This document shows, piece after piece, positions 19,624 through 29,800 of a stretch of 64,000 nucleotides of DNA. Within the stretch, counting starts at the first letter, position 1. Each line of letters starts with the position of its first letter. A model generated the notes under the pieces. The model did not search any database. It was not told the origin of the DNA and worked only from the letters and a program-made list of their open reading frames with translations. The translations under genes and the position numbers were made by a program. The stretch comes from an uncultured Bacteroidota bacterium (GTDB lineage Bacteria; Bacteroidota; Bacteroidia; AKYH767-A; JABDAW01): NCBI GenBank assembly GCA_903844645.1, contig CAIMUP010000104.1, positions 1-64,000 on the forward strand, written 5' to 3'.

Positions 19624-20214
19624 TTATTCCTTAATCAAACTTTTGCTTTGATAAACGACGATGAGGAACAGAAGGATAAAAATATAGATACCGTAACTGA
19701 TTTTTGGGCAAGTTCCGGCAAGCAAAATGGCGATTAGATAACAAAAATTGACACCTATATAAATCGGAATTTGTTTCCTGATATTAAAATGTGTCATCTC
19801 ATTCGCCCACAATTCAGGATGGTATTTCAAATAAATAAGCATGATAAATCCGATACTATTGGCAGCAATCAAATTGGCTCCGTAAATTATTAATGGAATT
19901 TTGGTGAATGGAAATTGCCCCAGCAGCGAGGTCGGGAAGGGCATAAAACTGATGCACAAAAGCAAGATGGTGTTCATCCAAAGAAAGATGCTGTCGGTTT
20001 TTTTAACCAATAAAAATGATCGGTGATGCGACACCCAATAGAGCCCAATTACGAGAAAACTCATCACATAAGAAATGAGGTTTGGGATGATGCCGATAAG
20101 GGCTGTTTTGAGATGAGCATAATCCACCTCGGGGATGTGAATATTGAGGATTAGCAACGTGATGACAATAGCGAATACCCCGTCGCTAAAGGCTTCTAAA
20201 CGAGTCTTTGTCAT
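19624..20214 (-). CDS. TMEM175-like (DUF1211) integral membrane protein
   Basis: TKTRLEAFSDGVFAIVITLLILNI. Confidence 0.85.
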   Translation of the reverse strand: MTKTRLEAFSDGVFAIVITLLILNIHIPEVDYAHLKTALIGIIPNLISYVMSFLVIGLYWVSHHRSFLLVKKTDSIFLWMNTILLLCISFMPFPTSLLGQFPFTKIPLIIYGANLIAANSIGFIMLIYLKYHPELWANEMTHFNIRKQIPIYIGVNFCYLIAILLAGTCPKISYGIYIFILLFLIVVYQSKSLIKE

Positions 20215-20236
20215 TTCATAAAAGTTGTTTGAGGGA

Positions 20237-21361
20237 TTAAAAAAAGGATTTCACACCGTTAATAACGGCGTTTATTTCCTCCTCTGTTAATTCAAAATAC
20301 ATCGGCAACCGGATCAAACAATCAGAATAATGATCCGACTCTGGCAAGTCCCTCCCATCGTGCTTTTCCCTATAATAGGGGCTTTTATGAAGCGAAAGAT
20401 AATGGAATACGGCGTAAATATCCTGCTTCTTCAGATGATCAATCAAGGCAACCCTATCCTCCACCGTATTACAAACCAGATAAAATATATGGGCATTATT
20501 CGTAGCGAATTTAGGGATAAAAGGCAACTTGATTTTACCTGCATCCTGCAAAGGTTTAAGCCCCTCGTAATAGGCTTGCCAGCTAGTATTTCTTTTGGCT
20601 TGTATGGCATCAATGTTCTCTATCTGGGCATACAAAAAGGCAGCGATAATATCCGACGGAAGGAACGACGAACCGATGTCCACCCAGTTATATTTATCCA
20701 CTTCTCCCCGAAAAAAAGCAGAGCGGTTGGTGCCCTTCTCGCGAATGATTTCGGCACGTTGGAGGAACTGTTCATCATTAATGACCAACATGCCGCCTTC
20801 ACCAGAAATAATGTTCTTGGTTTCGTGAAAAGAGAATGCGGCAAGCTGCCCAATAGAGCCTAATGGCTTGTCCTTGTAGTAAGAGTCAATAGCTTGCGCA
20901 GCATCCTCAACCACATAAAGATTACGTCTATTCGCGATGTCCATAATCATGTCCATATCGCAAGCCATACCAGCATAATGTATGGGGACAATAGCCTTTG
21001 TTTTCGAGGTAATCAGAGCTTCGATTTTAGTAGCATCTATGTTCGGATTTGAGGCTTCGCTATCGGCAAAAACTATCTTGGCACCACGCAAAACAAAAGC
21101 ATTGACCGTAGAAACAAAACTGTATGCGGGTGCAATAATCTCATCGCCCTCTTGGATATTCAAGAGTATAGCAGCCATCTCCAAAGCATCAGTACAAGAG
21201 GTGGTAAGAAGCACTTTTTTGAAGCCGTATTTGTCTTCAAAAAAATGGTGACACTTCTTGGTAAATAGTCCATCGCCAGAAATCTTTCCAGACCTCACAG
21301 CTTGCTCAATATAGGCGGTTTCATTGCCCGTAAGAAAGGGTTTGTTGAAGGGAATGTGCAT
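20237..21361 (-). CDS. dTDP-4-amino-4,6-dideoxyhexose transaminase (DegT/DnrJ/EryC1, RffA/WecE-like)
   Basis: IPFNKPFLTGNE, LTTSCTDALEMAA, VEDAAQAID, FSFHETKNIISGEGG. Confidence 0.9.
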   Translation of the reverse strand: MHIPFNKPFLTGNETAYIEQAVRSGKISGDGLFTKKCHHFFEDKYGFKKVLLTTSCTDALEMAAILLNIQEGDEIIAPAYSFVSTVNAFVLRGAKIVFADSEASNPNIDATKIEALITSKTKAIVPIHYAGMACDMDMIMDIANRRNLYVVEDAAQAIDSYYKDKPLGSIGQLAAFSFHETKNIISGEGGMLVINDEQFLQRAEIIREKGTNRSAFFRGEVDKYNWVDIGSSFLPSDIIAAFLYAQIENIDAIQAKRNTSWQAYYEGLKPLQDAGKIKLPFIPKFATNNAHIFYLVCNTVEDRVALIDHLKKQDIYAVFHYLSLHKSPYYREKHDGRDLPESDHYSDCLIRLPMYFELTEEEINAVINGVKSFF

Positions 21362-21364
21362 AGT

Positions 21365-22879
21365 TTATTTTATTATTGCTGATTTATTATTGAACCATTT
21401 TTGAATAAAAAAGGCGAGGCAAATATATAGGAAAGGATAGATAGGAAGCATATATCTAAGCTCGGCATATCGCAGGTAATACGCGAAAAAAAAGATTGTA
21501 AGAAGATTAAAAAGGACGATAGGTATTTTAAGAATCAACGGAAAGGATTTGTAAAATATTACAATAAAAAAGGAAAGATAAAGCATGGCATTTAAGAAAT
21601 ACATTATGCTTTTAAAAACAATCTGTAATGTCGAGAATTTCTTATCCAGAGGGTTCAACGAACCGTATGCATAACTGTAACTATTCAACGCCATTTCCTT
21701 AAAAATATTGATTGGGGTAATAACATAGTAGCGCAAGGGTTGGCTATGCTTGAATACGAAGCTAAGGTTGATAAATTCTTTCTTTACTTCTTCTTCACAT
21801 GGAGGGATAATATCTTCGGATTGGTCCGTATATAATTTATTAATAGAATCTTTGTATTCAAAACAATTGGCTAACGACCAAAGGGCATCATTAATATCTG
21901 CCATATTACAATCAGCAAGATATGGTGGCAAATTATTAATATAATTTTTGATTAGCATTGGTCTGGTTTCGGGAGATGAGTGGCGAAGTTTCATAGAAAA
22001 TACTTCGGCAGAATACGCATCATTAATATTAGTCCAACACGATAACCAACTTCTAAAATAGATATGTCCTTTCCCGAAATCCATGGGATCTTCATTGTAA
22101 AATTTTTCCAAAAAAATGATCTCTCCTTTGGTAACATAATAATTCCGAATCACCCAAGGGGACATCATCATTAGTACCCCAAAACACAAGAAAATTGAAC
22201 CTTTAAGGAATATTCTGATGTCACTCCACTTCAAATATAAGAGGACGACTAACATCACCGGAATCATTAAAAGTAATATTGGACGAGTGAGAACCATAAA
22301 ACCCACCGATAGACCCGTAATAAAAAAAATGAGCGGTCCATTTCTTTTTATAGTAACAGAAAACAAATAAAAAGAACTTATAATCCAGAAGGGTGTAACC
22401 GCTTCGGTTAAAGTATAATAGCTATTGATTACAAGGAATGGACTTAATGCAAACAATCGAACACTCCATCTTGCCCACGCAATATTATTTGTAAAATTTA
22501 CAACGGTCATACCAAGTAGAATGACTGACAATGCAGCCATTAGGAGCTGTGTAATCCTCATGCCTAAATAACAAAATCGTTCACCAAAGAGAAGGTAATG
22601 CAAACCAAAAAACATAGGGTAACCAGGTGATCTTCTTACAAAATAATGAGGCTTCGCAGGGTCAATTGTGAAGCCCAGTCCATCTTTCAAATTCTTAATT
22701 TGATTAACGTACCAACTGTTGTCAATACTCCAAATTGTAAAACCGTTAACAGTACTTTTATCATTCAGTTCTATGTTACTTGGATTTTCTTTCTTAACGA
22801 AATAAAGATTCGTTTCATTTATAATCAACCCCCAAACAAGGGCGATAAGAAACCAACGAAACTTAAATTTAAAATCCAT
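21365..22879 (-). CDS. Membrane glycosyltransferase-like protein (PMT/GT39 type)
   Basis: Multi-TM ORF with RRSPGYPMFFGLHYLLFGERF and TEAVTPFW motifs, in glycan cluster. Confidence 0.65.
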   Translation of the reverse strand: MDFKFKFRWFLIALVWGLIINETNLYFVKKENPSNIELNDKSTVNGFTIWSIDNSWYVNQIKNLKDGLGFTIDPAKPHYFVRRSPGYPMFFGLHYLLFGERFCYLGMRITQLLMAALSVILLGMTVVNFTNNIAWARWSVRLFALSPFLVINSYYTLTEAVTPFWIISSFYLFSVTIKRNGPLIFFITGLSVGFMVLTRPILLLMIPVMLVVLLYLKWSDIRIFLKGSIFLCFGVLMMMSPWVIRNYYVTKGEIIFLEKFYNEDPMDFGKGHIYFRSWLSCWTNINDAYSAEVFSMKLRHSSPETRPMLIKNYINNLPPYLADCNMADINDALWSLANCFEYKDSINKLYTDQSEDIIPPCEEEVKKEFINLSFVFKHSQPLRYYVITPINIFKEMALNSYSYAYGSLNPLDKKFSTLQIVFKSIMYFLNAMLYLSFFIVIFYKSFPLILKIPIVLFNLLTIFFFAYYLRYAELRYMLPIYPFLYICLAFFIQKWFNNKSAIIK

Positions 22880-22886
22880 AGAGCAT

Positions 22887-23585
22887 TTATTTCCTCCAAC
22901 TCCAGATGTATGATGGAATCTCTATAATATCAACATTTGCAATTAAATCGAGAATAGAAACATACTGATGAAATAGTGATGACATTTGATGGTATTCGGG
23001 GTAGCCAGTATAATTTTTATAGGTCAATTCTATATTATTCTCACCAAATAAATTCTCGAAACCTGTCAAATAGTCTTTTGCAGATGGACCGGAAATATAT
23101 TTTGTCGCCTTCAACTCAATCAAAAGATTGATCAATCGTTCAATCCTGTCTCCTTGCAAATTATAATCCTTGGAGTTAACAAATTTTGTTTTGATGTCAA
23201 GGTATTTTGCTATTCGTTCGATTGAGAATTGATTGAATTCAGAAAGAGAATTCCATTCCTTAGCCTGATAGAATTCTTTTAACAAAGGATCCAATTGATA
23301 AAAGAATGGAGCCTTTCGATAAGTCTGATAAATAGTTTCATAATGCTCTTTCTGCCAGGATTTATCTAACAATTTAACTTCGCTTATTTTTTGTTTTACA
23401 GCATCTTTATGAATTGGAATCGTCAACCAGAAGGAACCATTCTTGGAACAGATTTTATTCCTGTTTCGCCAATCGTTTTTGGTATATTTCACTTCATCAT
23501 AAAAGCAAAAAATATCGGCATCGTGGATAATATCAAAATAGCCTTTCCATGGCAAATAATTGGATTGAATGATGGCGACGGTCAT
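22887..23585 (-). CDS. WbqC-like family protein
   Basis: IIQSNYLPWKGYFDIIHDADIFCFYDEVKYTKNDWRNRNKI. Confidence 0.9.
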   Translation of the reverse strand: MTVAIIQSNYLPWKGYFDIIHDADIFCFYDEVKYTKNDWRNRNKICSKNGSFWLTIPIHKDAVKQKISEVKLLDKSWQKEHYETIYQTYRKAPFFYQLDPLLKEFYQAKEWNSLSEFNQFSIERIAKYLDIKTKFVNSKDYNLQGDRIERLINLLIELKATKYISGPSAKDYLTGFENLFGENNIELTYKNYTGYPEYHQMSSLFHQYVSILDLIANVDIIEIPSYIWSWRK

Positions 23586-23590
23586 AAAGA

Positions 23591-24226
23591 TTAATAAAGG
23601 TTGAGCGGCTTATTCAATATCCTTATCGGGTTACCAATTGCAGAACAATTATCTGGTAAATCTCTTGTTACGACAGTACCAATTCCAACCAAAACATTCT
23701 TCCCGATCTTAACATTATTTGCAATGGTAGAACCTGAACCAATGAAGGAATTTTCCCCAATATTTACCTTGCCGGAAATAACAACTCCAGGCGATAAGTA
23801 ACATCCTTCACCAATATTTGAATCATGAGAAACGCAAACAGAATTATTAATTAAAACTCCCTTCCCGATGACAACATTACTGTCAATATTGCACATCGGA
23901 TAGATGAAAGTTCCATCCCCAATCGTTGCTGAATGATTAACGAAAGAAGTCTTATGGATATAAGCTGGAAGCTTCCTATTTAAAGATTTCAGATGATGAA
24001 TTACTTTGTTTTTTGTTTGCAAATGATGATAGCCTAATGCCACATAAAAATTACAAACATCATATTCATCGAGGCTGTAGGACAGATAGGGAAACGAATT
24101 CCGTTCATCGTGCTTAAAGGCAATGTCATCAAAGAAGATAAACTCGCTATTGCTGTCGGTTTTCAGGAAATCATGAAACTGTTTTCCTAAATCTCCATAG
24201 CCGATAATTGCAATTTTATTTTTCAT
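23591..24226 (-). CDS. PglD/NeuD-like sugar acetyltransferase (left-handed beta helix)
   Basis: Rossmann-like N-terminus, hexapeptide repeats ATIGDGTFIYPMCNIDSNVVIGKGVLINN. Confidence 0.85.
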   Translation of the reverse strand: MKNKIAIIGYGDLGKQFHDFLKTDSNSEFIFFDDIAFKHDERNSFPYLSYSLDEYDVCNFYVALGYHHLQTKNKVIHHLKSLNRKLPAYIHKTSFVNHSATIGDGTFIYPMCNIDSNVVIGKGVLINNSVCVSHDSNIGEGCYLSPGVVISGKVNIGENSFIGSGSTIANNVKIGKNVLVGIGTVVTRDLPDNCSAIGNPIRILNKPLNLY

Positions 24227-24238
24227 AAAAGAAGGAAA

Positions 24239-24496
24239 TTATTTGGTGGCAATAAAGCCAACATACTTGAACAAATGTTTCGACAGATGAAGGATTCTTT
24301 GCAAAATAGTATCCATGACATCTGCATGTTTGAAGCGTTCTTCTTTGGAGAATTTTTCATCATTAATCAAAGCGGCTTGCCCGATATACCAGTGGTAGAA
24401 GTGCGGTTCGCAGGTATTATAATGCTCCGAAATTTTGGAATGGAGCGCAATATTTGCTTTAATTACTTCTGAATATTTCTGTTTGTCGGTGTTCAT
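24239..24496 (-). CDS. Small protein; possible internally deleted SAM-methyltransferase remnant
   Basis: N-terminus KYSEVIKANIALHSKISEHYNTCEPHF resembles N-termini of some polysaccharide methyltransferases; body too short. Confidence 0.35.
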   Translation of the reverse strand: MNTDKQKYSEVIKANIALHSKISEHYNTCEPHFYHWYIGQAALINDEKFSKEERFKHADVMDTILQRILHLSKHLFKYVGFIATK

Positions 24497-24550
24497 TTTG
24501 TTGTTATTAAGTATTAATTTGGGCTAATTTAACGAAAAACAGTCGCCGAG

Positions 24551-24750
24551 GTGAGTCAATGTGAGGCTGCGGTGAGTCAATGTGATGCTACGGTGAAGCA
24601 ATGTGACGCTGCGGTGAAGCAATGTGACGCTGCGGTGAAGCAATGTGACGCTGCGGTGAAGCAATGTGACGCTACGGTGAGTCAATGTGAGGCTACGGTG
24701 AGTCAATGTGAGGCTGCGGTGAGTCAATGTGAGGCTGCGGTGAGTCACCG
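24551..24750. repeat. Minisatellite D, 21-bp unit (GTGAAGCAATGTGACGCTGCG / GTGAGTCAATGTGAGGCTGCG), 9 units plus partial
   Basis: Exact 21-bp spacing 24551-24740. Confidence 0.97.
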
Positions 24751-24811
24751 TAGCCATGATTTTAGTGAATTTTACACTAAAAACTACCGGATGAAGGATT
24801 AAAAAAGTCAT

Positions 24812-25585
24812 TTACTCGGTCTTTTGTTTAAACTTTCTATCCTCAAATGGCACATAATATTCTTCGTAAGAAGCCGGAACTTGTGCCAGGAATCCCAACT
24901 TCTGCAATGCCTTTTCAGAGAATTGAGATACATCCATGCTATTCATGGCACGAGGAATATCTATCCGTTGTTTCATCCAGGGGCGCACCATATTAATGGT
25001 TAATGCATGTCGCCAAGCACTGGAATTATTGATTCCTCCGGCATGCCAAATTCTTGCATTAAAGAACCAAACAGAGCCTGCTTTGGCGATTAATCTTTTG
25101 GCATGGGCATAAAAATACTCCTCGGTAGGTGGCTCGGAAAGGGTTTGAGAATTGGGCAAAAACCAGGTCGCGCCATTCTCTTCTGTGAAATCATCCAAGA
25201 GAATTGTTGCGCCCATGTTGGTGATGTAATTTGGAATAATTCGTGGGCAATCGGTATGTATTCTTTTGGAATAATTCGAGGTGGATGGCGGCATGGAAGA
25301 TGAGGTATAAGCATACACGATACACCCTTCGCCAAGAACGGCATTGAAGGGGTCGAGGAGGTTTTGATTATAGAATAATTCCACGAAAACCTTATCGTAC
25401 ATCGAGCATAAAAGAACCATCCCGTAGTCAGCATAATTCTTACCATGATGATATTCCTCTTCTTTGCTCATTGCATCCAAGAGGGCGGCTTTGGCTTTGG
25501 TAATAAACTCTTCTGACAAAACATTCGGTACGATGGAATAGCCTTGGGTATTGAGTTCTTCTACAAATTTATTTTTATCAAACAT
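24812..25585 (-). CDS. Phytanoyl-CoA dioxygenase (PhyH) family protein
   Basis: FVEELNTQGYSIVPNVLSEEF, HTDCPRI, TWFLPNSQ, WHAGGINNS. Confidence 0.85.
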   Translation of the reverse strand: MFDKNKFVEELNTQGYSIVPNVLSEEFITKAKAALLDAMSKEEEYHHGKNYADYGMVLLCSMYDKVFVELFYNQNLLDPFNAVLGEGCIVYAYTSSSMPPSTSNYSKRIHTDCPRIIPNYITNMGATILLDDFTEENGATWFLPNSQTLSEPPTEEYFYAHAKRLIAKAGSVWFFNARIWHAGGINNSSAWRHALTINMVRPWMKQRIDIPRAMNSMDVSQFSEKALQKLGFLAQVPASYEEYYVPFEDRKFKQKTE

Positions 25586-25588
25586 ATC

Positions 25589-26536
25589 TTAAAAATTTAT
25601 CTTATCAGAGATAATATACAAGGGACGGTTTTGCACCTCTTTCAAAATTCTGCCGATGTATAGCGCAGCCAAACCGGTAACCATGATTTGTACTCCACCA
25701 ATGAAAGTAATGATGGAAATGGTGGAGGTATATCCTGGTTGGTATTTTATAAAAAACAACTTGGTAAGGAATAAATAAAAGGTAAGCATAAATCCTATAA
25801 TGGCAATGCAAATTCCGAACATGGCAATCAGTTTCAGGGGTAAATCGGAAAAGGAAATGATGGAATCGGTAGCCATGATTAATCGCTTTTTGAAATTATA
25901 ACTCGACTTCCCTTTTTGCCGTTCTTGATGCAGGACTTTGACAAAGCCGTGCTTAAATCCGATCCATGCCTCAAGCCCGGGCAAAAACCGCGATTTCTCG
26001 GTCAAGGAATTATAGGCATCGGTAAATTTCCGATTCATTATTCGAAGGGTAGAAATATTATGTGGCGTAGTATTGCCGGTAAGTTTATTCAGCATGATGT
26101 TAAAAAGATAAGACGACATTTTTTCGCCGAAGGAGCTGTGCCGGAATTCTCGCAAGCCATACACCAGGTCGAAATCGTGTTTTTTTAAGTAATCTAACTC
26201 GACCAAAATCTGGCTCGGAGGGTCTTGCATATCCACATTTAGCGACCCGACGTAGTCGCCTTTTGCCAAATTATATCCGCAAGAAAGCGCGATATGCTGT
26301 CCGAAATTCCGACTTAAATTCACCGCCTTGGCAAATGGAAATCGGGAACAAACGGCTGTTAAAGTAGCGAATGAATCATCTCGACTGCCATCGTTCACAA
26401 AAATCAATTCCACATCGTCGCTAATATTTTCCTTGCCCAAATAACCCTTGAATTCCCGTTCAAAATCCTCGCAAAATTCCTCGGCAAGGTAGGCATCGTT
26501 ATAAATGGGGACTATGAGGGAATATTGGGTGGGCAT
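25589..26536 (-). CDS. Glycosyltransferase family 2 (polyprenyl-phosphate type with two C-terminal TM helices)
   Basis: YSLIVPIYND, LIFVNDGSRDDSF, MDMQD-like NVDMQDPP. Confidence 0.93.
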   Translation of the reverse strand: MPTQYSLIVPIYNDAYLAEEFCEDFEREFKGYLGKENISDDVELIFVNDGSRDDSFATLTAVCSRFPFAKAVNLSRNFGQHIALSCGYNLAKGDYVGSLNVDMQDPPSQILVELDYLKKHDFDLVYGLREFRHSSFGEKMSSYLFNIMLNKLTGNTTPHNISTLRIMNRKFTDAYNSLTEKSRFLPGLEAWIGFKHGFVKVLHQERQKGKSSYNFKKRLIMATDSIISFSDLPLKLIAMFGICIAIIGFMLTFYLFLTKLFFIKYQPGYTSTISIITFIGGVQIMVTGLAALYIGRILKEVQNRPLYIISDKINF

Positions 26537-26597
26537 AAAATTGGATAGTGTGATACTTATTTCTTTATCTAAGACTCCATTTTAGTGCTTATTTTCC

Positions 26598-26796
26598 CAG
26601 CAAAATATTGGTGCAATCCAGCAATACTTTCGTCCAATCCAGCAAAATATTGGCGCAATCCAGCAATACTTTCGTCCAATCCAGCAAAATATTGGTGCAA
26701 TCCAGCAATACTTTCGTCCAATCCAGTAAAATATTGGTGCAATCCAGCAATGCTTTCGTCCAATCCAGCATGGCTTCCGCCAATGCCAGCATTTAA
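26598..26796. repeat. Minisatellite E, alternating 21-mers (CAGCAAAATATTGGTGCAATC / CAGCAATACTTTCGTCCAATC), 9 units
   Basis: 21-bp spacing of CAG starts from 26598 to 26787; 42-bp higher-order period. Confidence 0.97.
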
Positions 26797-26820
26797 TTGG
26801 TTCAAGGTTGTTTTCATTGG

Positions 26821-29800
26821 TTAAAACTTATTAAATTTCTTGACCACGCGTTCATCACGGAAGTCAACCGTCAGTAGGTAACTCGCAACCGCCAACGTCT
26901 GGACATCGAAGGTGAATTGGTTGAAGCCCTCGACCGTAATTCCATCGTATAAAACCTGCACCTGCTGCCCCAAAATATCATACACCGAGATTACAATTTC
27001 GCTGCTCAAGGGCACGATAATATCCACCGTAATATTGTTTAAGGTTGGGTTTGGATAGAGATCAAAAACCAATAATTGCTGCGATAAATCGAGACATTTT
27101 TCATCGTTTACCGGCATCGCATCGGGGCTTATTCCATTCGGATTTTCGGCTTTCACACACAGATATTTGGGCAATTCATGAGGGTTAATAACCACCATTT
27201 GCTGGAAATTCATGGTATCGCCACCATCTAATATTTTGGTGAACGGAATGGCGATTTTACTACCACCAACATTGACCTCAACATCGAAATTGGTGATCAG
27301 CTCCGAGCCTCTATTAGCAACGACGGCGGATACTTTCATCCAATTTCCGGCAATGGTTTCGGAGAGGTTTTCGACAGCAATATCGAGCAGCGTTTTATTC
27401 AAACAAATCACTTGGGATGAGGTCGCCCTGCATCCAAAACCATTCGCGGTATTCAGCGTAACCACATTGCAGGTATCGTTATTAAAAATATGCACCGGGT
27501 TGAACAACGTCACCAACGCCGTGCTGTCGCCAAAATTCCAACTATTACTGGTATAATTCTGCGAACTATCGGTGAATGTGAATTGCTTGCCGCCATCGGG
27601 AATGTAAGTGAAATAAGATGTCGGCGCAGGATGAATAATAACCGTATCCATCCGGATAGAATCGGAGCAAAAGGCTGTCTGCACCACCAATTTCATAGTA
27701 TCCGTTCCGGCATTCGGGAAGATAAAATGAGCAGTATCGCCAAAGTTATGTTGCGTACCGGTAGTCCACGACGACCAGTTGATGACATCATGGAAAATAG
27801 TATCCATCGGCATGGTGCTGGTGCTGGTAAATAAAACCGCTTGCCCAACACAAAGATTGCTATCCACAAAGCTCGCATGAGGGCGGAAATGGACATTAAT
27901 CGGAGCCAGCGATTGGGTAAGGCTGGAGGAGCAGGTAAGGACAGTATCAATCACTTGAGTAACGGTCAAAGTGATTTTAAAAATCCCCGCTGAATCGAAT
28001 TGATGGGAGGGGTTAGGAATGGTGGAGGTGTTTAAGGAAGTCGAAATCGGATCGGCAAAATTCCATGCCCAGGTAGAAATCAAACCGAAGGGTAAAGAAT
28101 AATCGGTAAAATTGACCACATCTCCCAAACAAATATTCGAGTTGGAGTTACTGAAATGAGGTATCGGACCGGCAGAAATATCAATATATCCGGAGTCAAT
28201 CCCAGTGCAGCCCTGGTCGCTGGTAATAGTCAGGTAGATAGTATCATGCCCGGCTTGAGAGTATGTATGATGGGGATTTTGGTTCGTATCAAAAGGAGAT
28301 GAATCACCAAAATTCCATTGCCAATTAATAATGGAGTTTCCAGAACCAGCATGGCTTGTATCTGTAAAGATAACCGGAGTTGTATTGCATGCTCTGTTAG
28401 CGTAACTAAAACCGGCAGTGGGAGGGCAATAAACCCTTATGGAATGAGTATCTACCCCAATACATCCGGCAACCGTTGTAACAGTATCAATAACTAAATT
28501 CATTCCACAGTTAAGGAAGGTATGATGAAAAAGGGAATCCGTACGGGAAACAGGCAATGAATCATTAAAGCTCCATTTCCAACTGATAATGGAATCGCTT
28601 GCAGTCGCTCGTGTTGATAAATCTATCAATGATGTTAATCCACCAAGGCAAACACTATCGAACTTGAATAATGCATTCGGTCCATTCGCCACAATAACCA
28701 CATCAAAAGCTGAATCCTTACAACTGGTGCCAGTGATAGCTACTAATTTAACATTGTATGTTCCGGGCATCCCAAAGGTATAGGTTGGGGTATCTATAGC
28801 AGAAACGACTTGAGGGGTAACACCAAAATCCCAAAGGTAATTATCAGGAATAATTAAAGTATTATCAGTAAAAATAACGGGATTAACACCGCAAATAAAA
28901 TTCGGGGAATGAGTAACGCTAATCACCGAAGGAACGCTAACGGTTACAATATTAAAAAGAGTATCGATACATCCCCAGGGCAACGAAGTTACTATTAAAG
29001 TATCATGATAAGTACCCGTAGCGGTATAAGTATGTGCAGGGCTTTGTAGTATAGAATGAAAACTATCTCCAAATCCCCAATAACTCGTAAAAGAATCAAG
29101 ACAGGTAGAAAGATTAGTAAATTGTGATGGTACACCGAGGCAAGTATTTGCAACTGAATAAGCAGCATTAGGCAAAGCATAAAAATGAACAGTATGCGTT
29201 GAACTGCTGGTACACCCATTGATTCCCACTGTCAGTGTTACTATATAAGTTCCACTGGCAGCGTATTGATGAGAAGGGTTTTGCGCAGTAGAGGTAGAAA
29301 GATCCCCAAAATCCCATTGCCTGAAATCAATAAGATTTGATGAGTCATGGGATGTATCGGTAAATTGAACCGCAGCTACACAACCATCAACAAAAGTAAA
29401 ACCAGCAACGGGTTTATTCGCTTGAGCAATTTGAGTGGCTGTATCCATACAACCATTTGCAGAGGTAATAGTTAGGGTAACCAAATAATTCCCAGGCGTA
29501 GAATAAGTATAATTAATTGTTGAAGCATTAGAAGTATTGCCATCACCAAAATCCCAATGCCATGCCGCAATAGGTCCTGGATAAGACAAATCCATAAATG
29601 TAATTGCATTACTACAGGTAACAACAGGAACATTAAAAGCTGCTGTATCATGTGCCACAACAGTAATATTATCGCAATAAGAAGCATAAGCCCCTGTCAA
29701 AGTATCAGTAGCTGTTAAAGAGATAGTATATGTTCCAGGTTGGGTATAGAAAATATTTGTCGGATTAAGAACATTGGATGTATAGGTCGTGAAGTTCGCA

